Notes: generated from the letters alone by a model not told the origin. Numbered from the stretch's first letter, positions 36,801-49,742 are shown. The stretch is DNA of 64,000 bases from Atrichornis clamosus (GCA_013400975.1 WBMZ01002955.1:1-64000), one strand, 5' to 3'. Numbers and translations are program-made.

Positions 36801-38008
36801 AGTGCTGTTTTCTATGATGCACAGAAAGAGTGGAGCAGAGCACAGACAGGGAACACTAAAAGTCACCCTACAGCCAGCTTTTCATTACGCAATGCTGCAG
36901 TGCCTGTGCTGTAAGGGTGACTGAGCAATCTTCTAGATGAAAATCAGCTGTGAAGAATAAAATGCCAGCACGATTTTCTGATGGTTGGTTTTCACTGCTT
37001 CCTCTGTTCTTATTTCTGCCTTTATAAATATTTTACACTTAATTGGTTTATTACTGGGCTTATTGTTAGAGGTGAACATGAGGCCGGAGAGGCAGGGAAG
37101 AAGTTAACTGCTGTCCTGCTACTGGGCTTGATTGCAGATTTCCTAGCCAAAGATTTCCTTGCATTGATTTAACTGATGTGATAAGACACACCTGTCAAAC
37201 CTTTGAAAGGTGACTGGTGACTTTGTGTACTGCCCTGAAAAGGCAGCAATTAAGAGTGATGGGGGCTGAGAAACAAAATTCTTTCAAGGTCTCCAACTGA
37301 GCATGCAAAAAGACTGAGGTACCCATTTGAATTTCTTTTAAAATAGACATACATAATATTAGAGCTATGATTTAATCATGGTATGGCTGATTTTTAGGCA
37401 TTACATGGATTTACTTACCTCTGAACTGTTGTTTTTCTCTTTCCAGGATGTGCTTCTGTATAATAAAGGTTGTCTGACTTACTTTACTTGTTATTCTGCC
37501 TGAATGCACTGAGTCCCAGACTGCAAACTCTCAGGGAAAAAATAGCATCAGAGACAAGATCCCAGAGCAAGTACTTTAAAAAGAGTTGTTGTAACTATGG
37601 CTGAAACCAAGTGGATTCCCCTTACCTGGAATTATGAAGGTTGGGAGGGGTGTGTGACTTTTTCTAGGGTTGAGATTAAGATGGAGAAGGACACGACCAA
37701 GGCAGGATCTGGATGAGGTGCTATAGAGCAGTGCAGGTAATGTTTATGTTAACATCTGCTTGGAATTAGGTGTGATTCCTGTCTTCTCTGGGCCAGAAGA
37801 GTGAAAGCTGCTGTGATGTTCCGAGTGTGCTCGTATCCGTCTAGGTCTGCCTGCCTGGGGATAAGACATGGGGCTCCCTTGGAGATAACACTGACAGTCG
37901 ACAGCTGGACATTGACTTCCTAATGACTGCCAACCAAGGGGAACAGAGTGCAAGTGCTGTGACTAGAGTTTCAGACCAAAGACTGAGGTTTCTGGATGCT
38001 TTACTAGG

Positions 38009-38055
38009 AGGGATGCAGGGAATGAATGCATCCCTGCTGATGCAGGGAATGAATG
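38009..38055. repeat. Hairpin overlapping a 27-bp-period duplication
   Basis: AGGGATGCA (38009-38017) and TGCATCCCT (38027-38035) are perfect 9-bp inverted arms around a 9-nt loop. The 17-mer GATGCAGGGAATGAATG occurs at 38012-38028 and again at 38039-38055, spacing 27 bp. It looks like a recent local duplication that copied one arm and the loop. Confidence 0.8.
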
Positions 38056-40079
38056 AGTCCTGGGGTGGTGAGACAGAGAAGTGAGAAACTCTGCCAGCAT
38101 GGATGTGAGTGAATATTTTGTTTTCTGCTTGTAAAGCTGAAAGGACCCTTAATCACTAGTACCTTATTTTTAAAGGTTGTTTTAGGCTTGACTAGTGTCC
38201 TTGTTGCAAAAGTTGTCAGGCCATACTGCAGCTGCTGAAAGAGCTGCTCTGAGACCTAAAGGAGCCCACAGGAGTCTTGTTTAAGAGAGAAGTCAGGGTT
38301 GAGCAATAAACAGACACTTCCTCGGAAAAGCCAGAGGTGATTTTCTCCCCAGACCTGGTGAGAAACTAAAATATTTTGTTTTCTCTTCTCAAAATGACGT
38401 GTTGCTTATCAGCTCACAAATAATCATAGAAGTTACAGGGAGTTTCCAGATGCTTTTTTTTTTTTCCATTCTAGAGGAGAAGAAATTCAAAGTAATGGGA
38501 ATAAATCAGTTCCACCCCTCCTTCATCACTGAAAGTTTCATTATGCATAGGCACCTTGGGTGATCCTCTTTCACTTTCTGAAAGAGTGGCTCATAATATC
38601 AGCCTTGAGGAGGCTTGCAGCCTAGAGAAGGTATGATCTGTTGGTCACTGTTGCCTGGCTCTATTCTTGTGCCATGTTAGATCCAAACCATGAGTTGACA
38701 AAAAGTTAAGAACTAATTTTAAGCAACAAAATACACCAGACTCTGTAGTCTGCTAAATTGTTCTGATACAGATTTTTTTTTTTAAGAGGCTATCAAGTAC
38801 ACAGCAAGAAAGATAAATCTTCCCATCATCTATGTGTTTTGATGAACTTGTCTGCAAGAGTAACATCTGCTATTACTTTCTTGTACTTGCACAATATTTT
38901 GCAGACAAGTTAAAGGAACATTTTTGAACAGAAAAATCATAATTGAAAATACACAATAATAGAGGAAAATTAAGTACACGGTAAAAAAATGATTTAATTT
39001 GCTTTTTTGGTTTTTTTGAGAAATAAAAATGGAGAAGAAACCTTGTGTTCCTATTGCAACCTTCTTTATCTTCTCCTAAGAGCAGGCATGTACCCCTCTA
39101 TGAGCTTCACATATCTTTTCATTTTTTTTCTTGATAGGAAAACCCTTACTTAGAAGGGTCATATAGGAGTTGGCTAGAAGATAACGGTCATGCATTGGCA
39201 GCAAAAATAAATGTGAAGATGGATGTTTACTGAGTAAAACTGCTAAAGACACCGGAAGGAAAAAACCGCACAAAGTCTTAGGAGTTCCCTTCCATTGGAG
39301 GCTGCGGCCAGCTCTGACTGCTTGCGGTGGTGCGTGGCTGTACACACAGCCCGAGGGGCTGCACCTCCACCTCGCTGAGCCTGCTCGTCATCAAGTCAAA
39401 GTTAGTTTCTAGGCTCCCTCTACAGTCGATGGAGAAAAATAGTTACCTCTGGAGGGCAGGTTCCCCTACTTTCCATGGACATGCCTTTTACAGACTTCAA
39501 GGTGACTTGGCAGAGAATGAAGTGAATGGTCTGAAAACAAGCATTTTTAACAGTAAAGGTTGGAGCATGGAAATGGCCATCTCTGCTTATACTTTTTCAT
39601 GCATCACTTAACTATTGCATATGTTTATTGAATTTAAAAAAAGATACTTCCGCATTTTTTCAGTACCTTCAAAGATGCCTTCTATCCTCTTGGACCAGTT
39701 TCTGCAATTTATGATTTTTATAAGTAATATTTCTTCTTATACATTGATTTTAAAGTTTAATAAAAACTTGTATATAGCTTTTAAATTATTTAATTTGTAG
39801 TCATTAAATGGAGGTGAGTTCCTTCTCATCCACAACCTCAACAGGAGATCAGACATTTGAGAATTTGTTATTATTAGTTGCCATTACCATGGGACAGCTT
39901 ACATCCTCTATGGTGCTGTCTTCTCCACAGCACTAGTCATCATATATGGAAAATATACCAGGCTTCCATGAGTTTTATTCATCATAACCCTCTGCAGATT
40001 TAGCAAGTCTGGTTCAGTCTCTTTCTTAAACTGTTCCTGGCTGTGACCTCATCTCTGTTGAATGATAAGGATTTGTTCT

Positions 40080-40134
40080 GGGGTTTTTTGGGTTTTTTTG
40101 GGTTTTTTTTTTTTTTTGTAATTTTTTTTTTTTG
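40080..40134 (+). repeat. G3-4/T6-7 tract followed by poly(T)
   Basis: GGGG at 40080-40083, GGG at 40090-40092 and GGG at 40100-40102 are separated by T6-T7, giving a regular 10-nt period. A T15 run and a T12 run follow. Only three G-runs are present, so an intramolecular quadruplex is not fulfilled by this tract alone. Confidence 0.8.
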
Positions 40135-43100
40135 AAGGAACACTACTGAAATCATTATTTTCTCTTGTTAAGGACTATGTTGTAGAAGGAGATCTTCAAG
40201 GAGATCTGAGTGCTGTATTCATACAATAGACAAGAACAAGTTGTTCCAGTGACAAATACAAAAGATGAATGTTAGGATAACCTTTATGATAAAGACTCTG
40301 TGTGAATTTAAATAAGAACTAAAATAAAAGAGGGGTCAGACAAAAGGCAATGAGATAAATTTTCTCTTGTCAAAACATGCAAAATTGATTCTCCTTTGGA
40401 GATCTAAATTAGTACGGACCTTGCAAATGTGGTAGGCAACTGCAAAAAGAGGGAGGGAGACAGAGGCTGTGTGTGCCCTCTAAAATGGACACTGTCAAAG
40501 ACAAGGTGCAAAGAGCTGTAAGTAGCTCCTCAGGTAGTATTCACTGCTCCTATCTCCACGTGCTTAGCTCTGCCAGCAAACACTGATAAACAGTGACAGA
40601 AAAAGGACATTATTAACAGTTATAGACAGTCTCAAAATTGAAGTTAGTGTTAGTTACTGCGCTCCAGATGTTTTTCTCTGGTAAATGTCAAAGAACTACT
40701 ATTCTTGCAACATATTTGTCTAAGCACTACATACTGAGCAAAAGTTAATAAGTAATAGGGAACCAGAGCTTTTTTTTCACAGGATGCATGATTAATTCTC
40801 CATTGCATTGTCCCACCTCTGCTCTGGTTTTGGTAAAAATGTCATGCTACAGTGGTATTGAAAACATACAGGTTTAAGCCACTCTGGTTTGTTCCATATT
40901 TTGTCCTTAAATTAAATCAACAACAAAACCCTTCCATTATCGGGCTGGAAGGACTGTCGTATTTCTGTGCTCGCCTTTGAAAAGGCAATTTTTTTTAACA
41001 TTGTGAACGCTAGATTCCAGTTTCATAGTTGGTGCCAAATGTTCTAACAGAGCAAAGGCAGGAGTTGAGCTCATACATCAAGAGTAATTCAGTTTCTTGG
41101 TAAGATCCCTAAACTCTGACATGTCCAAGAAAGCACAATAAGTGCTTTTTTTTTTCCTCCAAGATCTCTTTTTACCTTGGAGAAAATATAAATGCTGAAA
41201 GGCAATGTTCTTCAAATATGGTAGAGAGTAAAAATTAAAGTCAGAATGTTGTTGGAAATGCCAAATAAGATAGCAATAACTATCTCACAAATAATTTGGT
41301 AATCATAATGAAATTCTTACAGAAAATGCATTGTATTTATAAGTAAATACAGAGTATTAAGTAATACAATGCCATTAAAAAAAATCATAGGAGCACTTGG
41401 AATTGTGAAGACCATACTGATACTTCAAGTGCCTGTGTGAAAACTCTATGATGTGCAGTAGAAAGGAGCTTGAATTTTACTCAAGACTACCAGCTGCCAT
41501 GACTTGCTTTCACAGTACTAAGCAGGCATGTTCTGCAAGTGTAAGAAAATGAATATTGAGCTCTACAGCTGCCCTACATATCCAGAAAGGGAGGTTAGCT
41601 CTTCTCCTTCTCTTCCGCATGCATCCCCACAGGTTTGTCCTGCCCTGGAGCCAGGACAAAAACCTGTTGGAGGAAACCTGAAATGAGGCCACAGTAGTCC
41701 TCAAATCCAACCCTAGTCAGTCTCCCCAGTCCTCTGGCATAAGCTGGGAACTCCAAACTGCTTTAAAAACCAAGCACATTATTTTCTGGAAAGGTGACTG
41801 ATGTCAGTGCCATTTACAATGCAGCTTTATCAGGGGCATGTGCAGGTGAAACACGACACAGATGATCTGCATATAAGCTTGTAAAACTAGTAAACTCTTT
41901 ATACCTACAACAGAAATGTACAGAGACACCAACAGATATATAGATAATATATTAATCTCCCCTTCTCCAAAGCTACGAGAAGTGTTTTGAATGCTTTGCT
42001 CTGCTACTGAATAATTTTCCACACTCTTCTCCCTCATATTTCTAAGGTGAAATAGCTTTTTGTCCCCAGAGTGGCCCTCTCTGCTCAAGCAGTTGAACAA
42101 ATAGTAAAACTCCCTGTCTGGCTGATACACAGTACTGCAGGAAGAATTCAAATTGTGTATTTACTGAGGACTCCCATAATAGTGCAGATTTCTAATAAAT
42201 TAGGTATGCATATGCTTTACTTATGCAGATTCCCTCAGATCCCTTTGCCTACTCTCTGTCACTTTGACACACAGCAGAAAAGGCTAGTATAGGCTCTTTT
42301 GAATCTGCTGCTCAGAAAGAGCTATATTTTATCCTCCCTTGAATCCCCAGCCTCCTATTTCCACAGATGCCCTGGCATAACTGAGGTGGGTTGTGGCCCC
42401 GCTGCCTTGTCCATGCCCCGGGTTGAGCAGGATGTCCTCCCTCAGTACCAGCTCTGGCACAGGGCCAGTGTGTTCCCTCAAGCTGGAGTCCTTCAGCCTG
42501 GTGGCTGCAGCAGCGAACCCATCTGATGGGGCTGTCCCCGGGCTCCTCATGTTGCACCAACCCTGCTGCTGGGGAAACTGGGATGAGAAACTTCATTGGT
42601 GACCTGGTCTGCACACGGGTGTGTTTCTTGTCAGCCCAGGCATCCCTGAGCTGGTTGTCAGAGACTCCCTACTAAGATGTGACATGGATACAGTTCAGGG
42701 GGCTGTCCAGAGAAGGACTGAACAGTGAGGGGTGACGGGAGTCAGAGGAAGAGCTCCTGGATCCAGCCCTGCTGCTGAGGCGTGTCACGGAGCTGTGGTC
42801 CCAATGGCGAAGAGGCTGCTGTGCAATCAGCTACCCCGGGTGCCACGGCATCAGGTCTTCTCACTCGTAAATGGTCATGTTGCCATTTGCAAAAGCCGGT
42901 TGGCTTTCTGCCCATGGGCTTATGAAAACACCCAAGTTGTGTGTATGCAGACACAGGCTGATTGCAAATATATATGTACTAACTTTCCAAATTCCATTCC
43001 TACCATCACTTACATAATTTTAGCTTTATCAAAATGTGATTCATTTAGATTGTCTATCTGCTTTTAACTTTATTGGTTTCAGTATAAATCTTTGGTAAGG

Positions 43101-45589
43101 TCACCAGGTGCCCAAGTTTTATAAGTGCTCCATTTTCATAATGACAGTCATGGAGAAAGTAAGGTCCTCTAGTTTTTAAAACTGTTGGAAAGTCTTCTGC
43201 TGCCTTGGGCAGATAACTATTAAACCTTTGTGAAAAAGAGGATTATCACAGGAAAGAGAGGCATTTTAAGGTGACAGTAAAGTAAAAGAGTAATTTTGGT
43301 TTCCTGTTGAAAGTGCATCAAATTCTCCCTGGTTATTTACTGTTATATTTTCCTGCCCTACCAGTTTGCTCATATTCATGTATATTTCAACCAAAATTCA
43401 GATTTAAATGAACTGTAATTTTATTCACTGTCAAAATATGTAGTTGCAGCTGTCAAGAAAGCTATCAGATTTTATTCCACCTGAATTTTCCTTATAGCTA
43501 TGGCAGAAACTGAAACAAGAACAATTATCCAATGTATCTTTTGACTTGCAATGAAAATACTTCTATTTTTTTTTCAAATTAGTATTTAATTTATATCACA
43601 CTTACACACTGAACCAAACTCTGGTTTGTTCTTCCCTGGTTTCATATAAAAGAGGAGTGAATCTGAAGCAGAGAGTGAATGGTGCCAAGGGATTGATGGT
43701 GTCAGCCCCATTTTCCTTGTTCTTTGGCTGACTGCTGAAAGTCCCACCTCCAGGTGTGGGCTTTCAATACCTTCCTGCCCATGTTCAAATTCATAAAAAT
43801 TAAAGCAAAAGGCATGCCAAGAATTAAAAAAGACTTAAGAATATAAAAACTTGAAAAAGACTGTTTGTTTTGGAAGCATCAACAAACTCAGTTTAGTAAT
43901 TTTTGGATTTATGTACCTTTTTAGATGACTACAATGCTTCTGTTTAGACGTCTTCATCAGAGCTATGAAGCAAAACATCTGAGCCAATCAAAGAGGGTGA
44001 CATCTGGCATTCAGAAAATTCAAGTATCCTTGAAATGATATGCAACAGCAAACTTCATTCCTCTCTTTGCCCTTTTTATTATTTTGTATTGGTGTAACAC
44101 TTCCCCTGCCTGTCAAGGACAATAATTATTACTTTTGTGGATTCCTCACTGAAATATTTAAGTCAGTTCTTTCAAGCTGGTATGCTTTCAATGTCTCCAC
44201 TCACATCAAGGTAATAAAGCAAAATTCAGTCCCCTCCTGCCAAACTGCATGCTTTCGTATCACTCTTGATCAAGTCAAAGCCCAATGGTAAAAGCCAAAT
44301 GGACCAAACTCTGCCATTTCTTTTTCTTCTTTTTATTCATTAGAGAACACACCGATGATAATGTATCAAATACTAATGATGCTGTTGAAATGCATAATAA
44401 ACTATAATGCCATGCCTAAATGAAACTACGTGGCTCCAGTATGTTTCATTTGTGCATCTTATTTCTTAATTTCTGCTCTCAACAAGTCTTGCACATCTTC
44501 AGAGCTTTGAGTGCTTTCTAAAGGGAATTTGATTAGACCTTCAAATTGCAAGGCAGCTACTTGTGCATGTTCAGGAGTCCTGCAAGCAGAATATGAGCTG
44601 TATAATTTTGTTTCCTCAACTGAAAAAGAAAAAAAAACCCAAACAACCAGATTGCCTCATAGTTCTTGCTGTGAAAGGGAGATGCTAGCTGTCAGTGCTC
44701 TCTGCACAGGCTCCTTCATGAAAACCTTTTGCCCTCCTAAAGGGGGTTGGGACACTGAACCTAAGAGATAGAAAGCCCACAATAACTGCACAGAATTTAG
44801 TTCCCTAATGGGGCTTAAAATGATTAAAATAATAAGCATCATGCTGTGCTCAACAGCACTTCAACTAGTATAACTAGGGTATAGAACATTAAACATGTCT
44901 CCAAAGCAAAACATTTAAATTGAAAGCTCCAACAGCAAGTCTGGGAGAGCATTACAGTATGGGTTAGACTGCTGTCAGACTAAGTCTGCTAGTAAAGACG
45001 GGGGTGCTTTACTGACATGGCCAAAGACTATTCAGAAATGCAGTCCATACCTTCCTCCAGAGAATACTGTATGATGGAAAGGTTGATCCCACCATGGAAA
45101 AGCTGCCCGTGATCTCCTTGTGTCTTCAACATATTTCTAATTTCTGAGTTTTTCATCATGCCACTCCCTGGATCCTTCCTCAAGAACCAACATGGCCACA
45201 GCCTCTGGCTGCTCTAAGGCAGCATCTGTCACCCAGGCCAGAAGGACAGGGCTGCTGGGAGAGTCTCAGAAAACCAGATCAGCAGGGAAGAGTTTTCAGA
45301 AGGTACAGCCAGTACTGGGAAGTATTATGAAAGGAGAAGCAGCAAAACAACAGCAGGCCCATGGCTCAGTATAGCTCCAAACTGCGTTTGCATCTTGAAC
45401 ATCTAATAAAGATCTTAGGTTTCCATCCAATAAAGTGGAAGTGGGAAAGATCCAGTGAAGACAATGACCAGGGCCAAAGGAGAGAAATGGTGTTAAATGA
45501 AGAATGACTAAATAGAGCAGGAGCTCACCAGGTGGAAAATGGAGAGAAACACAACACAGGTAATATGCTGGCTGACAAGATTGTCAACA

Positions 45590-46035
45590 GGGAATGTATT
45601 TTCCCCATCTTTTGCAGTGCAAGAAGCAAAGGGGATCTAGTGAAACCAGTAAATTGCATATTTAAATCAAATAAAGAGACTGTTTTTCACATGTTGAATA
45701 TGTAAGCAATGAATTTTACAACAGGATGTGGTGGAGTTAAAAGTTTGCATGAGGTCAAGAGACAGTTGGACAAATCAAGGGGGCAAAAACTGCACTAGTG
45801 ACTTCCAAAGGCGAAGACTCTATCCCTGCCCAGGAGGTCTCTGAGCCACAGATTGCAGAGACTGAAAGAGCGTTACGAGGAAGAGTTTCTAAGTATGTTA
45901 ATCTTGTTAAATAATTATTATTGATAATTTTTTATACTGTTAATATGTTGCCAGCCCTCTTGGGCACTACTGGAGGATTCAGGGCTGACTAGACTTTTCT
46001 TGGCCTAACCCTTCTTATGATTTTATATTGAATAC
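45590..46035 (+). mobile_element. Ancient CR1-like LINE 3' UTR
   Basis: Degraded but ordered matches to an old amniote CR1-type 3' UTR can be followed on the plus strand: AGTGCAAGAAGCAAAGGGGA, ACAGGATGTGGTGGAGTTAA, AAGAGACAGTTGGACAAATC, GGTCTCTGAGCCACAGATTG, CAGCCCTCTTGGGCACTACT and CCTAACCCTTCTTATG. Divergence is much higher than in the other copies, so this is the oldest recognisable element in the window. Start is uncertain by tens of bases. Confidence 0.7.
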
Positions 46036-49000
46036 ATTAGAAATGGAACTGAAAAAATGAAAAAGGTAAACTCATATTTTAAAATATGGGAAAGATACGC
46101 TGGGAGCTTTTTTGTTGTTGTTGTTTAAATTACAGCCCACTGTGGCTCTTTTGAAACTGATTTTCCATGGTTTCAATCATCTTGGGGACAGTAAAAACAT
46201 GCAACTCTTTTGCAGTCAGTAAGTGCTGTACATAATTTTCCCTGGATGACTGGCTCTCTGGAACATCCACTATTGCCTTTGACAATTCACTGGTCTCTTT
46301 GGGAACAGAAACAATTTTTGACATACTAAGCTGTGTCTAACAAAAGGCCTCCGATAATTTTCTATCATATGTCAATTCTGACTTTTCTGGCAAACAGAGA
46401 ATCTGTTGATTAACAGCAAAATCCTCATAATACATGGAATGCACTCTGGTACACACCATTAAATACTTGTTCTATAAAGTCACCATGAATAATACTATTT
46501 CATCAGATGACTTTGGTTTCTCTGGTTACAGAAAAATAATATGTGTCTTCTGAAAAATGCAAATGTGCCCACTGTGGTTAGGTTATTATTGTGTTATAAT
46601 GACAAAAGGGTTTCCAGCCTACACATCAGATCTGCGCTGACAAGCGATTTCCAACTATCTCCTGTTCGTCATTTTGAGAATGGAAGATTATGTTTTAAAT
46701 GCCTGAGTTTTACTTGAACTTAAGCGGAAATCTATTTCTTGCACCAGAATTTATTCTTCTGATTTACGGCATTGGTTCAGGCCTCTGAGCCTTCCAAAAC
46801 ACCGGAATGTACTTTACGTAGCACTTCAAATAATGTAAGTATATTGCCTATAGCTGCATAAGCTCTAGGTTGATTTTTATAAATTTTCCTGCTTTATTTA
46901 ATAGGAATGGAAAGGTTAATGACATCTGAAACCATTCAAGTTACTGCAATTCTGAACTGAAATAATCTATACCTGGCCACTACATGGCCTTTATACAGTC
47001 AATAACTTTTATGGCAGCAGCTGTTTGTTGAATCTGAAAGAAAGGAGCAGAGTATTGTCTGTAATTATCATTGAGCAGTACATTAAATAGAATGAGATGA
47101 TTTTTCTGGTTCCCATTGTTCCACTCTCATTCAAGAACATCTGGGTCTTTATTTTGATATGAAAACGTTGCTAGAGAAATGACATGCACCAAACATTGTG
47201 CCCTTGATGTAATATGAATTGGTTTTCTTCCATTTAAGAAAACTGAAGCCTAATGAAGAAAGGGAAACTAAACCAATTTCATTCATTGATGAACTTTTCA
47301 GAGTGGTTTTTCGTCTTGGAAAAATTATGCCCGTATCTATAGAAGGCAAGAGATCTGCAGAAAGCAATTCTGAAGAAAAATTAATGTGGGGTTTTTTCAG
47401 AGACTAGTTCTGTATCGTCATTGGTAATTTATTTTTTTTTACACTGCTCGTATAAGTAAAACTTTCTGGAGAAAAAGCAATAGCTAACTTACTTGTGCCC
47501 AGGTTGAAGAAAACACTAGTATGAAAAAATAAATAGAACTTACAGTTTCTCCTTTAGTTGTAAAATTAATTTTGTTTTTACTGATCATACTCCAGGAAGA
47601 CACATTTTCATTGGCTATAGTAAACTCCCTCATTTCTGAAGATGTGAGTGCAGTACTTTTTATTTTAATCATTAACTGTACTAATATAAGAAACCAAGTA
47701 GAGAAGAGGAAGGGATATTATGATATTACTTTTACAGTAATTTTTCAAACGAGGTATTTCAGGTGAAAGCTGCTGACTTCTGCAAACATTGTAAGCAGTT
47801 AAAAAAAAAAAAATTCACTCTGTAAAATATACTTGAGAACAACTATCTAGAACAAAGGTTTCCTGAACTTCTGCTGAAGCATAAACAAAATAGCCGTCTT
47901 CAACAATTAAATCAATTTTTGCTTCGGTGAATTGGAATGCACTGTTAATCTCAGTGGGATCTGGACTGCAAACATAACCTTCGTGAATCTGATCTCATAC
48001 TTCTTGAAGACAGGGATGTTTGGCATACTCGGTAATTTTTCTGACATGCACCTATTTGTCTGTTTTTGTTTGTCTTGCTCCTGATGTCCATTCCCATTCT
48101 TCTTGCTTGTGATTCTTCAGTACGTGGTGTGACCTGTACTTGACAACTGCTAGCAAATTTTAATATCTCACATTATAATGAAGTACAACCTTTACAGAGA
48201 GAGATGGGCAGAGGCACAAGGAAGAAGAAGACTGTGTGGAGAGCAGAGTGGCTGGTGTGCCAGTGCGACTGTAGTAAACAAATCAAGGCAACCTGGAGCA
48301 GACAGGTTTGGAGGTGAGATGATGAGTGGCACTGTGCTAGATGGGGACCTGGGCAGCAAGGGGACAATAAATGACATTCAGCAATTCATTGGTCACAAGA
48401 CAGTAGAGGCAGAATATCAGTTAAGGCAGGTTGACAACAACTTCCATTTTGCCTGGAAGTTGAGAGAAGCCTGATGAACCTTTGTGGCATGTGGTGGGAC
48501 AAGGCATTAGTAGCTCTTTGTGTTGCCAGCTTTTGTCTCGTGGCTGAAAGTGGTTCTGGTTCTTATTAAGCAAGTTCTGCACAGCAGTTATGACAGGAAG
48601 TTTTGTTTATCATTGCACAGACATCTGAAGATAGGGCTGAACTCCTCTTCTGCCGTAGAGGAGCTCATCCTCATCATCTGGCCACCTCAGTGGTAAAAAC
48701 ACCTGGATTACTGAGGAATACTGCAAGTATAAAATATTTAAAGTTCGTTTTACCATTAGATGGAGTTATGGTGTATGGTTTGAGTTACACTGCTGAAAGA
48801 CTTTATAGACATGCTATTTGTTTTGGTTTGAAGAATTTAAAGTGAGTAGGTAGCTGTCAGATTTTAGACAAAACATTGTTTTCTGCAGTCTTTGATGTTG
48901 ATACCCTGTATGGACCTCCCACTAGCTATCAAACATTTTCCTCTTTGCTCAGTGGATTCTTCACAAAACGCTAAATGCTTCTTAGCAATGCACCTCTCTA

Positions 49001-49689
49001 CCTGCTTATCATATTTCTAAAGCATGTGTCATTCCCATGAATCATGATTTTCAAAATTAGGATTGAAGAACAAGAGAAGTGGAAGTAAATGGGTGGCAAG
49101 TCTGTCTTCCTGATATGTTCCACTGCCAGCAAGAATACACTGTCTTAGGGAAATTAGTATTAGGATGCTATAGTCAATGAAAATACCTGGAAAGCAATAC
49201 GATATCAGTGCCCGTTCACTTTAGATACTTATATTTCATAACAGGTATTGCTAGTTATTCTTTTCAGCAGCAAAGCCACGACATTTTGTAAAAGAGTGTA
49301 TTTTTAACACTGCATGTTGGAGATAAACCTATAAAGCCTGCAATCTGCTAATGGAGTTTATATCCTGATTTTCCCTTATGCTCTGGCTCAGGGGGAACAC
49401 AACTAGTTTCTATTCTTTTGCTCTTTATTTTTTTCTCTGCTTTTTTTACTATAGTAGCGAGACAAATGCAACAGCTGGAAGAGTAATTATATTTTAAATA
49501 AAATAGTGCATTTAATAAAGGCAAAGAGGTGAAATTAGTTTCTGGAAAATACATGTTTAAATCATGGCAATATCAGGAACTGAAGAATTTTCCATCTTGG
49601 TCCCTCTGACAATTTCAGACATGAATCAGGTGGTGAACTGAGATACTGATCTGTAAACCATTGTCACAGTTAGAAGCAGACTGCTTAGG
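46036..49689. other. Non-coding stretch with minus-strand exon-like segments
   Basis: No repeats recognised. Minus-strand open segments at 46130-46336, 47544-47635 and 47833-47993 have splice-like borders (see findings). A plus-strand frame of 98 codons at 48178-48474 and an 80-codon frame at 48603-48845 show no recognisable domain. A (TTG)4 run lies near 46113. Confidence 0.45.
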
Positions 49690-49742
49690 ACCCAACTACA
49701 CTAGACGCCTCCTGAGGCCCCTTGCAGCCTGAATTTTCTCAC
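49690..49742 (+). mobile_element. Probable CR1 3'-end scrap
   Basis: ACTAGACGCCTCCTGAGGCC followed by CCTTGCAGCCTGAATT resembles the last bases of CR1 3' ends, where the consensus (from memory) reads ACTAGATGACCTCCTGAGGT then CCCTTCCAGCCTGAATT. Only about 50 bp are present, so the call is tentative. Confidence 0.45.

Larger units (their letters stand above)
31596..45589. other. Long non-coding stretch
   Basis: Fourteen kilobases without a recognisable gene or transposable element. Notable local structure is described separately: A/C-rich tract 33757-33812, exon-like segment 35334-35490, regulatory-looking stretch 36580-37210, hairpin/duplication 38009-38055, G/T tract 40080-40134 and G+C-rich patch 42330-42850. 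The rest is AT-rich unique DNA with chance-length open frames. Confidence 0.5.
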
